Shown here piece by piece: positions 46,001 to 58,259 of a stretch of DNA of 64,000 nt (within the stretch, counting starts at the first letter, position 1; each line of letters starts with the position of its first letter). Location of the stretch: assembly GCA_028564705.1 (NCBI GenBank), contig JAPXFQ010001662.1, positions 2,974,001 through 3,038,000 of the forward strand, in the 5' to 3' direction. A program made the position numbers and the translations under genes. The DNA is from Apricaphanius iberus (Eukaryota > Chordata > Actinopteri > Cyprinodontiformes > Aphaniidae). The notes beneath the pieces were generated by a model. That model was not told where the DNA came from. It did no database searches and saw nothing but the letters and a program-made list of their open reading frames with translations.

Positions 46001-46744
46001 ATGTTGTTGAAATGTACCATTTATCATGGCCTCTATTAAATGTCAAGTTGGAGTAGAACAAATTTTTATGTTGAAAATGTATAATCTGAATTGTATGAAT
46101 TTTGTTTTTATAATGTCATATATGTAGCCTAATTGTGATTGTGGTATTGTAAATGAATACTACATTTAATTAACTGGAACCCAGGAAGGTTATAACCACT
46201 CGAGGATCATAACTCGTCAGGAGCGACATGGGTGGAACAAAGCGTTTTTGGTAGCAAGGAGAGATTAAAAACAGTAATGTTCTTCAAAATGGTAAAAATG
46301 AAATCTAATTAGAAATGCATTTTAAAGGATAAAATCAATACTGCATAGCATAATTTAGCCACCAAACATCAAGCTGCAGCTGCGGCAACCACTGTAATAA
46401 CTTTATACTCAAGGGTGGGTAGTTTGAGGAAGAGAACAGCAGCAGAATACTAGCCTGCAGTGTCACCATCCAGCAATATTCATCAAATTAAAAAGAGCCT
46501 CACAACTAACCTGCCATCAAGCAGGCTTTTCCAAGAGCAAATGTTGCAATAGTGAATGAGCGGGGCTTCAAGTTTAGAATTTTGGGAAATTAAACCGGGA
46601 TTGTGAAAATAAGCCTGGTTTGTGCGATTAGATTGATTCATGGAATAGCCCTCTGGGGTCTCTTCTGTGGTTATATTTTCACCTCTCCTCTGCTGGCCAG
46701 CCTGCTCTAATCCCAGCTGATTTACATATCCTAACTGTTCCATG

Positions 46745-46948
46745 CTCCTCCTTCCCCAGGTGTGTTATGTTACCTCCCGATTTCTTTCTCAGGTTCTCTT
46801 TCTCTGTGTTCTTTTCTTCTTCTCAGTATTTAAGCAGTCTTCTATCAGTCATACCTCGCTAGATTCTACTTAATTTTTCCTGTAGTTTTTGTACCCTATT
46901 ATTCCACTTAGTCTAAGTTTCCTGTTTTTTTCTCTCAATAATTTCCAA
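46745..46948 (+). repeat. pyrimidine-rich interspersed repeat, short copy
   Basis: T/C-rich with cagtatttaagcagtc (TATA-like, 46826-46841), similar in layout to 17545-18075. Confidence 0.35.
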
Positions 46949-47012
46949 TTAGCTGTGAGCAAAGAAACATATAGGTGACGTAACTAATTCCCAGCGTCTG
47001 TTCTCTGTTGCA

Positions 47013-47419
47013 ATGGCTTCACCTTTTCTCCCAAATCCTGTGGACATCTCCGCGCAGATTGACGAGAACTTCGTAGAGAAAGAGTTTTTAGGGACAGACA
47101 AAATCCATTTGACTTTCCTGATGCTTACTTGTATGAAAGATGCGTTATCTTTGTGAACTTCTTGAGCCGCACATAACAAATGTGACTCGTCGAAGCCATG
47201 CCCTTACTGTACCGCAAATGGTATGTATTGCGTTGCGGTTTTTTGCAAGTGGTACATACTTGTATGCGGTCGGGGATGCAGAGAATCTAGGGAAAAACAC
47301 AGTCTGTCGAACCATTCGAAAGGTGGTCCTCGCTCTGCAGGGGTACATAAATAGTTTCATTGTGTTCTCTGAACATTTATTGACCATGTCCATAAAAGAG
47401 GTCTTCTATAAAATTGCCG
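47013..47419 (+). pseudogene. Harbinger transposase (HARBI1-like), first-exon remnant
   Basis: Starts MASPFLPNPVDISAQIDE at 47013; a +1 shift is needed to read RVFRDRQNPFDFPDAYLYER, then a small deletion and another frame carry RYLCELLEPHI and LRFFASGTYLYAVGDAENLG, TVCRTIRKVVLALQGYI, ending IAG at a donor-like gccg/gtaaga (47419/47420). These segments match the N-terminal half of Harbinger transposases including the domesticated host HARBI1. The DDE catalytic region is absent. Two frame breaks in about 400 bp mean it is dead, and it is not the host HARBI1 gene. Confidence 0.85.
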
Positions 47420-47619
47420 GTAAGATATCTTGATAGGGTGACATCACATGAACAAATTTAACATTTCACACTCATTTTTTTTCTTCTTCAAAAAAGCATA
47501 TTTCACACTTAGAAAACTATTATACAGTAGTCTGCAGTAGCTACCTGTTAATAATGATTTTAAATATATATTTTTAATATGATAAGCCTACATAAATGTA
47601 CATTAATTGTTTAACCTAC

Positions 47620-47779
47620 GCATTAACGCAATCAGCAATCATCCTCCAAGATTGTTCTCTTGTTTTGGCAGGAGATACAGTGTTACTGCGTGCTTGAAAA
47701 CACTTCTATATTCTTCATTTTTCTGAAGAATTATCTCTTGCTCCTCCGCTGAAATATATATACCTCTCGCTCTATCCAT
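47620..47779 (-). pseudogene. Harbinger Myb/SANT-like DNA-binding protein, first-exon remnant
   Basis: Minus strand, ATG at 47779: MDRARGIYISAEEQEIILQK and NEEYRSVFKHA, then, after a one-base frame change, NTVSPAKTREQSWRMIADCV, ending at a donor-like gc/gtaggt (47620/47619). This is the trihelix/MSANTD-like domain of the accessory protein that helps the Harbinger transposase enter the nucleus and bind transposon ends. Frameshifted, so non-functional. Confidence 0.75.
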
Positions 47780-47853
47780 ATCGAACGCGATTGGTTGTTC
47801 AGTGTCGACGTCACTCTTTTATGTGCACACACGTGTGGATTAATCATAGCTTA

Positions 47854-49980
47854 AGGATCAAAGCCTGAGTTGACAGAGAAAGTTGATGAGCTGCGTTATG
47901 GTACCAATAAAGCCTGATTGGATCTGTTTGGTTTTGTCGACTCAAAATCAATCCTGTAACCCCGAGTCTGTTCAGCTACCTTCATGGTACAGGCTTCTGG
48001 TCTCCTGTCTGCGTTTCGCTCCGATCCCAGCACACACCATGAAAGGTGTAGATTGTGAGTCATCCTCTTGTTACAGGTCATACTAATAGGGACATTGTAT
48101 AATTGTTCCTGATTAGACCTTATAAGCATGATACCCTCAACCAATTTTCAGAACTAAAGAAGCCTTTTGGATAAGAAGTGAAACATCTTCGGGATAACAA
48201 GAGAAGTCCAGTTATCTCAATTTGTTTTACTTTCAAGACAAACATAGTCACTGTTTACATTATTAATTCATGTTTTAAACTGTATAAAAGCAAAATACAA
48301 GAGAAAGACAAGTAGAATTAAGAAAGGAGCACAGGAGAAAATAAAATTGAAGTTGAGGAAGATGTGGAGCCTGGAACTACGGAAGTTTAAATCTTTTTGT
48401 GTCTGTGGTATTGAGGGCTTGACAAAATTAAGACGAACAGCTACTTCTGGCTTCAGTATCTCTCTTAAGTTGTGCTTTATGGTAGGGATTCACTGATACA
48501 GATACTGGTATCGGTTATCGGCCCAGATACCGTCTAATGTACTCGTATCGGTTAAAGTTAACGAATTCCATGAAGCGATACTTAAAATGTGGAAACTCTG
48601 CAATCATTTCACAGAAAAAAAATTGTTTAACTAGAAATTTTAGTTTTGTTGTCATATTTGTTAATATTTTATTTTATATATAATTCACCTTCTTTTGTTG
48701 TAACAATTAGAGAAGACATCAGAGCATCTCGTCTCCATAGCTCCATGCATGAAAATGCTGCTGAATAGTTCACTATTTCGAAGTAAACTGGTAAATAAAT
48801 ATGTTATTTAATATTAATCCAACTTTCACAGTTGTCTTTGCATCTATTATTATTTTCTTGAAGTTATGCACTCTGATGAGGACATGATGTTCATAAGAAA
48901 CTGTTATGGGATATAAAGTCCAAAAACTGCATATCTCTATACAACAATTCTAAAACTACTGAAAAACACTTCAATTTAAACTTTAATAAATCTGTGATGA
49001 AATGACCAGAGGTAGTTTCAGTATATGTGAGGTGAGTGAAACCTGAATGTAGACACAGATTGACCTGCTCTTGACCTGAACAGAACACATAATGGGTCGT
49101 ATGAAATTCTGTGTAGGTGATTTATAAAGCATTTCTCTTAACGTTTAGAAAACGTTAGAGAACAAATCTGCGTTTCAAAGGTTCTCCACCATACATGCTC
49201 ATACACCCTTCAGCAAGCATCTAGCAACAAATCTAATAAGATTATTAATCATTTCCAGGTCTATGCAAATCTATCTGGAAGGGTTGACCCCCAGTTTGGC
49301 AGCCAATGTCACACATTAATTTTGCTTATAGAATGGTGAGTAAACGGAGTGCAATGGACCCTCGTCAGAATACTCAAACATTCTTTTTTTCTGAGTTAGT
49401 CCATCACTTAAGCTGCTAACTCCATAAGTCAAACAGCAAGCAAGTATTTAGACTTCAGCACATACATTTTTGATAAGAATCGGTAGATGTTTCTTTTTTT
49501 CACCTGGCATTAATATACGACATAGCTGCCACTTTCTACATGGTCAGATTTATAGAGGTTTTCTCCATGTTTAATGCTCCTTTCTTTGTCCTGGAGGATA
49601 CGACCCTCGCTCTCCTTCTTCTTCTGCAGTTGTAGTCCGCTAAACGTTTTTACACAAAACCTATAAACCTAAACTTTTGCCACCGGTCGAAAATCAGCGT
49701 TTCTCTGCATCAAAATTAGTCTTTAAAATACACTGACATCATATGTTCGATCCACGGCGCATTTCAAACTGGATCAGAAAATAACTTTTATTGCTCCATT
49801 GTCTCTCAGTTTTTTTTGGGTTTTTTTTGGCAGCAGGGAAAAAGGGCGTGACTTAGGCTCCCCATAGTGGGACCAGAAACAACAGAATACATTTTGGGAG
49901 TGATCCGACATGAAGCGGGTATCCTCCCACTGACCAGTGGTGCTATCTTGGACTCCTCTCCCGTCTCAGAGAGCTCTCAG
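47854..49980. other. intergenic DNA with old repeat pieces
   Basis: A repeat-like motif at 48155-48215 (aagaagccttttggataaga, agtgaaacatcttc) and an iterated ggtatcgg/gataccg block at 48495-48560 are typical of fish interspersed repeats, but I cannot assign them. No exon recognised. Confidence 0.35.
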
Positions 49981-50753
49981 GGTGCATTCACAGCAAGCCA
50001 TGTTTAGTCCGCTTGAATCAAACTCTAGTTAGTTTGCTCATAAAGTCCGGTTCGTTTGGGAAGGTGTGAATGGGCAACCAAACTCTGATTCAGGCCATAC
50101 AAATAAACCCAAGTCTGTCTAAAAATGTAGGTCTCGGGTCGATTGAAACAAACTCTGCTGCGGTTTGATTGCATGTGTGAATGGCAAGCGGACCGGGGTA
50201 GCAACAAAAGCAGGTAGTGGACTATGCTACAGGGCATCCTGGGTAAATACAATCTAAACAACCGTGCATGCTGGATAGATATGCTGGATCTCGTAAATAT
50301 CTGGCTAAACGTCTGTATAAGGAGGACATATGTGCTGGCAGTCCTACTCATTGCACACTGCCTCTAAATGAGCCGTCTCACTCCTCTTGTGTAAAAAAAC
50401 AGCATTCTCTATAGTCCTCCGCTTTAATCTCTGTTCATCCTGAGTTGCTCGCAGCAGTATTGATCCATCACATTTGCCAAACACAAAAGAGCAATCCTAA
50501 AACCGTTAAAATTTGCTGCCTCTCCATGTTTGTCTACATTTCACTGTACTGGAAGTTTCCCCGGCTGCAAGAAGAAGTGCAGAACCACCACAGCGCCCCC
50601 ACAGGCGGAGAGGTGAAGTTGTCGCTCAAAGCTTGGGAACTTCTGACAAAAAGGCAGTATGAATGCGAACAACACCAGCTAAAATCAGAACAATGTTGCA
50701 ATTTTGGTCCCCACTCCAACCGAGTCTATCGGACTATCAGATGTGAATGCGGC
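49981..50753. mobile_element. about 773-bp MITE-like element
   Basis: Left end ggtgcattcacag and right end (reverse complement) gccgcattcacatctg are inverted, each followed further in by tagtccg. Both sides are flanked by ctcag (49976-49980, 50754-50758), a possible 5-bp duplication. No transposase; the 105-codon open frame at 50445-50762 is not recognised. Confidence 0.5.
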
Positions 50754-50758
50754 CTCAG

Positions 50759-53519
50759 ATGACTGAGCTCTCTCTCCATCCAGCGCTTCCAGAGATTCAG
50801 GAATGAGCAATCTGGACTGTGGACAGTGTTTGCTTTCTACACAAATAAGTTTCAGGTGCAGTATCCAAATAATGAAAGACTAATAATTCACTGCACTATA
50901 GTTTACTTCCAATAATGGATCAAGCTTTTTTCCTTTTTGGTTTGTTTTTCCACCTTTGATGGAAATGCTGTCCACTCCCTGGTTCTCTTTTCCTGCATCG
51001 CAGAAGGGTCTCTGGCAGCTGGATGCGAAGATAGTGAGAATTTTTTGCCTTCAGCACAAAGTAGTATTCTGTTATGCCCTCTACACAAACGCAGCATGTC
51101 AACATATTAACTTCTTGAACGAGCAAAAAATTACACAAATATTTTTTCTGGCAACCCACCCGTAGTAAAGAAACCACACCCATTAAATTTAATTTGCAAT
51201 GGTCCCTCATTCATTATTAAAATAACGTACAACAGACAAATTCTGCAAAGTAGTCATCTATATTTTTTTTACAATCATTATGTTTTAAGGCTTCAAACCC
51301 CCTCGCCACACACTTTTTTTCACTTTACAAAAAATACTTTAACATTTACTTACATTTCTCACTAGTTTTAATACTCAAACCTTTGTAGATATAAAACATA
51401 AAAGTATTAATACACAGTACGGTCTCTTTCACAGCTCGGGTGCGTCTTTCTCCACTGAAGGTCTGAGCAGGTGTTGTTTCCGAGTGAGGAACATAATTAC
51501 GGGCAGTGTTTGTAGCTACTGCTTTTTCCTCTGGATGAGATTTTTATAACCAGACATTATAAATTTGGCAAGCACGGTGGACATGACAGGAGGTAGATTG
51601 ACAACTGCCTCCAATCATTTAGGACGCAGAACACAATGCGTGTTAGTATGCTGTAAAGAAAGCATTGAAATTATGCTTTTTTTTAATCCACCAAACAACG
51701 AAGCAGCGAAAGATGGACCACGTTATAGCAAGTGAACTGTATAACTTTGTATTTTTTCCATCTTGAAACGGGTACCAGTGACATTACAGGACTCTGCCCT
51801 GTAGCTGAATACCAATCTTTTAAAACATGACATAGCTGCAAAGAATGCTGTAGTATATGAGTAGAAAGAAACATGACTGCATGAGAAAGTGGAGTGATTT
51901 AAATAAAATTCTGTTCAGATACTGATGCAGAAACTTTTCTGGGAGCACAAGTGGCTGTTAGATCAGTGCAGGTAAAGAATTTCCATATCAGGTTAGGTGG
52001 GGACAAACCCGTCAATCATAAATATTGGTGGGGACATGTCCCCAGCGTCCACGGTTAAAATGACACCTATGAATACAAGGAAACATAAACATTGGCTTTA
52101 AAGATTCTTAATTTCAGACAGATCGAGGTGATTTTTTTTAAACCTTTACATGTTTTGGCCTCCTCTACTGCCTTCCTCTGAAGTATACATACCTATGGAC
52201 CAGGTTAGTCACATAACAGATAACTGAGCCCAGCTAAGGAGCAAGGCGGATAACAAATCATGACACGGTATAGTTATTGATTAAATTTTACAAAGCATTC
52301 TGTATTCAGCAGCAGATGTTTTGTACTAACAGATAATACATTAAACAAACAACAACAAAAAGACACACAAAAATTAGAATTGTTCTTATCCAAGAATGTT
52401 GGTTTGGCTTGTGAGTTGTATGCCCTCATTGTGACATGAACTATATAGGGTACTCGTACCTCAGTTTTGGGTTTTTCTTTTTCTTAAAGAGTAGATTTTA
52501 TGTTTTTCATTATACTGGTGCTAAATGGGCTCAATTTTTTACTTTCACAAAATGTAATTCACTTTTCATTTGTACCAGGATTTTTTTTTTGGGGGGGGGA
52601 GTAAAAGAACTCACTTCATTCTTTTCCTTACTGTCTGTTAGAAAACCACACATCTGTTCATCTCTGTCTTAATAAAAAACTGTTTTCTGTTAACAACAAA
52701 AGGCAGTGTGACTGTATAAATGGATAAGGAGGCACAAAAATTTTAAACCTGTGTTTTAAAGTTATCTTTAAAAATCTATGGAAAAACTGATTGTGATTTA
52801 TTAATGTTTCATACCTTCAAGAATTTTTAGCTCTTCTGGAATGAAGCATAATATTTGCCTTTTATTCTGTAGTATAAGAAAGTGCTGTATGGTTCCTTGC
52901 CAAGATGGAGAGTAAAAATATTATGCAAAGACAAACATTTGTGGTCTCTGGTGGTAAAGTAGGATAAAAAAAACTGCCAAGTTTTCTTCCCTGAGTTATT
53001 ATACTAGCCGTTTGCACAGAAGCCCAAAACAAATATCAGTGTTTAATGAGAATAAACACAATTGCTGGATCATATGTTTGCCTAATCAAGTTTCCTGGAT
53101 AAAACCCATTATACAAAAATGTGGCAGCAACAGATGCCTTCTATTTTTCTGTGCCAAGATTTACATGCGGAAAGAAAAATACAAACTGTTTATCAGGTGA
53201 ATGTTTGTGTGAAGCTGCAGATATTTAATCCATGGTGGTCTGAAAAAAAGTGAAAAAAGTGAGCAGAAAAGCAAGGCTACGGCTGGCCTAATAACAGGAC
53301 TGACTGTCAGTGTCAGTGGGCTCAGCTGTGGACAGCGGGAACCAGCGGTTCTGGGGGAACATTGTTAAAAGAGAGCAGCACTGTCAGATCTGGATTTTCT
53401 CCGAATGTGAACATGAGGTCACGGGGTGCACGGTTAACACGAACAAGAAGGGGGATAACAAGTCCTGTGCTTTGTACAGATTGACTCTAAAGACTGTCCC
53501 AATGTGAATATCAAACCTC
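50759..53519. other. intergenic DNA, nothing firmly identified
   Basis: AT-rich. A perfect palindrome ggggacatgtcccc lies near 52032-52045 within repeat-like DNA. No convincing exon. Confidence 0.35.
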
Positions 53520-53860
53520 TGCCGTGACAAATAGGCAAAGAGGGCGAGGAATGGAGCGTCGGGTGAGAGTTGTGAAGAGAGGGGAACATGAGTGGAGTGA
53601 TGGAAAGAGGTTGCTGTGGGGGAGAGAATGCGAGGCAGATGGAGAGAGGTGATGGTGCAGGGAAAGAGAGGGGGGAGAAAGAGACAGAGAGGAGAATGGT
53701 TTGTGTTTAATTAGTGGCCCTGGAGAGAGTCTTGGTTGAGCCAAGACAGAACACGGGGTGTTCCTTAATTGGCCCTGCTTTGTGGTGAGCGAGGAGAGCA
53801 AAAAGGAGAGGAGACGGGCACAAGAAGGTGAAGAAATAGGGGAGAAAAATGACTGAACTT
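53520..53860 (+). repeat. purine-rich (GA) tract
   Basis: Plus strand strongly G/A-rich (gagaggggggagaaagagac near 53665), with an embedded AT-rich segment at 53703-53780. The 123-codon minus frame across it is compositional (Ser/Pro/Leu). Confidence 0.5.
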
Positions 53861-54449
53861 CTGTCTGCTTGCTTTTGTTCACAGAGGCATAAAACCTTAG
53901 TCTCAGCCCTCATTACAGCGTTTTGGTGCTAAATGACCAAGATTTTGAATTAATTAGCTGCTATAAATATTTTTATTTTAAAATTTACCACCCTCCCCTT
54001 TATTTTAATGTTGAATGTGAATATTCACAGTAATCATTTTCATATTAGAAACTGAAAGCTTAATTATTTGAGTATTTTTGCAGTACAACTGTGCAAAAAA
54101 CAAAACTGTTTGGTTCACTGGTGGTTCATAGAGCCTAGTTGAGGGCATAAAGGGTTGTCTGTCTCTGGGTTGACTGAAGTCCTACAGTTGTGGTCATAGA
54201 AACCTCAACTTAAGCATAACTATAAAATTAATTTAGGGCTTTTAATTATTTAGTTGAATGGTTCTTTCACACCCAATGGCTCCATAGGGTGTAGGGTTAG
54301 AACTGTTTTTTTTCTTCTTTTTCTTGAATGGCCTGACAAACTATTAGAGCATGGTTATCCAAGGTACTAATAGGTTAAGACTCCTGTAAAACACGAAAAG
54401 CATAAAGAAACAACATTATAGAGAAACACTTGAACGCTCTATTTTCTAT

Positions 54450-54575
54450 GCTGCTTATCCTGGTAGAGTTTTGGGCGGGCGACTGGGGGGCTGGTGACTA
54501 TCTCAGGCAGTCTTGGGTGCAAGGCAGGTTACACCCTCGACAGGTTGCCAGTCCATCACAGGGCAACATGGAGAC
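54450..54575 (-). repeat. SINE 3' part, reverse orientation
   Basis: ctggtgactatctcaggcag, aggttacaccctcgacaggt and tgccagtccatcacagggca are the reversed 3' half of the family at 60327-60660. Confidence 0.7.
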
Positions 54576-55059
54576 AGATGGAAATAACATCCCAACAACC
54601 AGAGTAAATATTGTAGAGGTGAAACAAGAAGAAACCTTCACAACCCACAGTTTATTCCCCACTGTAAGACTCGTCATGCACTAGAGTGTGTTTTAAAATG
54701 AACAGTTGCTGTGTGGGAATAAGAAAGTTGATCTGGATTAAAACCTCTAACTTTTCAAATCAAAATAAGCACTGCTGAGAGAAGCAAGAAATTTGTCCTG
54801 GCATGTTTCATGGGGGTTTTCATCGGGTTTTTAATGGGAAGGTGACCCCTTTTAAAAGGAAACCAACTGAGACAGCTCAAACTTGCAACAAATAGGATGC
54901 CATGTGTGTAGTAAACTAAATGCCCCTTAGCAATTCCCCTCATAGTCAGAAGGGCAATGTTGGAAATAACCAGCTTCATTCAGGATGACACCAAATTGCC
55001 GGCAACAAAGGGAAGCTACAGAGAGTAAAAAGCACCAGCGTTTGTTCTTCTAGAGGCAA

Positions 55060-55420
55060 AAATGAATCGCTCAAGGTCTATGGAGGCAGATGCGAGTTCT
55101 TTCAAGTTGTTTGGATTGTGATTAGACAAAGACATCATCACTGCTATCTTTATTCTGCCGTTAGCATCAGTCCAACCCAGATTGCAGAGCCTCTGGGCTC
55201 CAGCAAGTGAGCCTGACTTCCAACCCTTACCCTTTGCTTACTAATTGTGTACAGCCCCTGTACACCTGTGCAGCTATATCTTGTGGGTCGGAACTTGATT
55301 TCTTAATTGGTCATAATTAGCTCCAAAGCATTTTAACTATTAATGATTATTTTAATGAAATAATTGTCTCACAACACTAAAACCTTTACTAATTTTGCCA
55401 TTAGACTCATTTATCATGAT
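55060..55420. other. possible conserved non-coding element
   Basis: Contains gattgtgattagacaaagac, cttaattggtcataattagc and ttattttaatgaaataattg: dense TAATT/GATTA motifs in unique-looking sequence without a frame. Enhancer candidate only. Confidence 0.25.
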
Positions 55421-55424
55421 GTGT

Positions 55425-55492
55425 AATTCAATTCACACAACTTATTTATAAAGCACTGATTCACAAGAGAAGTTATCTCGAGCCACCAATCA
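55425..55492 (-). repeat. L2 LINE 3' tail, reverse orientation
   Basis: aattcaattcacacaactta, taaagcactgattcacaaga and gttatctcgagc: diverged antisense copy of the L2 terminus. Confidence 0.55.
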
Positions 55493-55835
55493 TACGAACA
55501 TCCCAGTCAGTTTAAAACATTTCTGTTTAAGGAATCCCATTGAGTCATTGAGGTATAACTGCTGTTGATAAACCCAGTCTTCCTACCTAATTCCAGTCCT
55601 GGGCATTGCTCTCCCTCTGCCAACCCCACGAGGGCCCTGCACTGAAGCTCAAGCCTCCTTCATGCTTGAGGAGTAAGCAGGCCCTTTTCACCTGAGGGGG
55701 TGGGGTTTCCCTGGTTTGACATATTGCGTCGAAGGATCGCGTTATTCCAGCCAGATCCTCCCCAACCCCTCAGGGGCCCAGTAGGCAGCATACTGGTGCA
55801 TGTTTTTGTGAGAGTAGCTCACTTTAGCTTCTCAA

Positions 55836-55962
55836 GGGAACACCAGGAGAACATGCAAACTCCACACAGAAAGGCCCTTTTACCAACCCCGGGGGCCCTC
55901 AGCACCCACAGCGGGAATTGAACCCAGAACCTTCTAGCTGTGAAGTCAGCTGCACTACTGAT
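55836..55962 (-). repeat. SINE head and centre, reverse orientation
   Basis: caggagaacatgcaaactcc, gcgggaattgaacccagaac (reversed B box) and cttctagctgtgaagtcagc. Confidence 0.65.
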
Positions 55963-56057
55963 GAGTTGTGGCAAGTTTTATCCATTAGCAGCAAAATTAA
56001 GGTATATCCAGATTTTAACTTTAAAACAGTCTACATGGTATTATATCTATATATGTA

Positions 56058-56940
56058 TTAGGGGTGTCACAATCTCAACTTTTTATCAAAATTGATCAAA
56101 AATATGTTACAAGCTTGCACATCGAAATCTAAAAGGGGATTGTGATCACCTCCTCCAGTGTTTACATACTGTGCGTCCCACTCGACTTTCGTAGCAACAG
56201 TTAGCAGGTAACCGTCTATTTACCCAGATTCCCTAATCTCAAGGAACCGCATGTTGCATTTTCCCTAACGAGCAACTCTCACCAGTTCTCCTACAACTCT
56301 GGTAATATATAAACCTGGTAATATTATTAACCGCTATATCAACAAAGCACACGTCTACAGAGCACATTAGCTGACACTAGCAACTAGCTATTAGCTAAGC
56401 TACAGCTCGACCACGGCTGGACTGATGAAGCAGCAGGAGTGGAGCTCCTACTACTCTCAATTCACTGGTGAGGAAATTTTGAGTTCCCGGCGAGTTAAAT
56501 CCACATTCCCATTGTAAACTGTTTGCGGCACATTTGCTCGGTCCTATGAGCCATCCGAGCCATCGCGTCTCCAGTTGTGCTGCAGTAACTAAAAAGAGTC
56601 ACTAGATTGCAGCCACCCTCTGTTACTAATCATTTCTGTTATTTAAACAAGACAGATACACTCTTATTGTAAATAATATATTTCAATTTGACCATTAATG
56701 CCTAATGTGATACATTACACAAGAACAATGGAAACTACATTACTTTTGTCTTTTGAAATAAGATTTACTGTACCAAATCTAATGAATAAAACCAATGATC
56801 GTGGACTAGACTAGTCTAGTAGTCCATAAAACATTGGTAATATATCAGATTTTCCAGAGTTTTTATTTTTATTGAATTGGTCCTAAATCTATTGCAAAGC
56901 TAGAATAATTGCATAATCTCCTTAAAGAATTCATTTATGT
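56058..56940. other. unassigned DNA, possible 5' part of a DNA transposon
   Basis: Begins taggggtgtcacaatctc, a start seen in fish DNA transposons; no matching inverted end is found downstream. A 16-bp perfect palindrome (actagactagtctagt) lies at 56805-56820. A CpG-containing patch at 56150-56600 has no recognisable exon. Confidence 0.3.
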
Positions 56941-56989
56941 TGACATTTCACAGAACGCAAGCACCATGGTTTTTCGGCAAAGGGTCAAG

Positions 56990-57340
56990 GAGAAACTTGG
57001 TTGCCGTGACACACAGCGGAGAGGAAAGCTCAGAGGATATGAATAAGGGAGCAGGAGAGATGGATGAGGGGAGTGTGAAGAGGCAGGATCGAGACAGAGA
57101 TGGATGGAGTGAAGAGCCTGCCTGTACAGGGGCAACGCCACGGAGAGAATTCACAGATGTGCAGAGGAGATCCGGGAGACGCTTTGGAAAAATGACAAGT
57201 CAAGAAGTTGGGGTAGGAGGAGATAATAAACAGAGACAGCAAGGAGGGTGTGTTTGTATGCAAAAGGGAGAAATGGGGGGAAAGAGGAAGGCGTGCAAGA
57301 GAGATGAATACATTTATTGCAGGGAATTAAGAGGCTAAAG
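56990..57340 (+). repeat. purine-rich (GA) tract
   Basis: G/A-rich on the plus strand (aggagagatggatgagggga). A 133-codon plus frame runs through it (56937-57338, Lys/Arg/Glu/Gly-rich); I see no domain and regard it as compositional. Confidence 0.5.
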
Positions 57341-57429
57341 AATAAAATATATAAAAAATAAGATATTCAGAAATGAGACAGAACCAAGAAGAAAAAACAA
57401 CTTCCAGAAAGAAAAAAAATCAAGCCAGC

Positions 57430-57660
57430 TCAGCATGCTATGCTCCATTCACCCTATTTAGGATACTGGCATTATTCTAAGCATGGCACAAATCAATACT
57501 TCTGATGACATATTGGTGATCAATCAAAGTGCCAGCAGAGGATTGATCACGCTCCATCAAATTTGACATAAACAAGGCCTCAGGATCGATATTATGTTAG
57601 TTTATTCAGTCCCAGACAAACACCGTGTATCTCAATTAAGTGTTCGTTCTGAAAGCATAT
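57430..57660. other. possible conserved non-coding element
   Basis: ggtgatcaatcaaagtgcca and ggattgatcacgctccatca form partly inverted TGATC/GATCA sites, with acaaatcaatac nearby. Repeat-free in appearance. Confidence 0.25.
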
Positions 57661-58259
57661 ACTCTGATCAGAAGTTGTTTAAGCACACCTACGAAGCGTC
57701 AGAGTGAAAAATGTTGCGTCGGAAAATCCACCCACCCACAAAAAAAAAAAAAAATAGGGCTTGATCCAAAAGTATTCTGATCACTTGAACTTAGAAGTAT
57801 AATATCATAGTAATGCCATAAACTGCATGAGTATGGGATTGTAAGTGATGAAGCAACACAAATAATTGCTTAATTTTCAAGGCAAAGGAAAATAATAGTT
57901 CAGCTTTCTTTTTATTTTACAAAAGAAAATGTAAAAAGGGTAACAGGCATTTTTACAGCCTGCCTAAATCAGTGCTTGTGGAACCACATTTTGTTACATT
58001 TGCAAGTCTTACAGGACATGTTTCTACCATAGTTGCACATCTACAGACTGAAATTTCTACTCATCTTTCCTTGTAAAATAGTTGTCGCTCAGATTGGACC
58101 CCAGGAAGATTAGGAACCACTCCTGTGGAAACTTATTGCGATCCAAGTAAATAAGATAAACAGGAGGTACAGACACATGGAGCATGCAGTGAGGTGTTAC
58201 ACATCTTTTAAAAATAAAGAGAAATATCGACATAACTGTCAGGTTAATGGCCATTAGAG

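Larger units (their letters stand above)
46952..47850. mobile_element. internally deleted PIF/Harbinger element, 899 bp, TTA target duplication
   Basis: TTA flanks both sides (46949-46951 and 47851-47853). Short inverted ends GCTGTGA (left) and GCTATGA (right, reverse complement). Inside, a plus-strand transposase first exon and a minus-strand Myb-like first exon face each other, the two genes known from autonomous Harbinger elements, each ending at a donor-like site. The middle, with the catalytic parts, is gone. Confidence 0.75.

Noticed and set aside
46952..47850. Host HARBI1 or MSANTD-type gene
   Set aside because: Frame breaks in both reading frames, missing catalytic region and TTA-flanked short ends indicate a dead transposon.
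50445..50762. 105-codon ORF in the 50-kb MITE
   Set aside because: It reads into the inverted terminal repeat and resembles no transposase.
56937..57338. 133-codon plus-strand ORF
   Set aside because: Its Lys/Arg/Glu/Gly-rich product reflects the purine-rich tract; no domain is visible.
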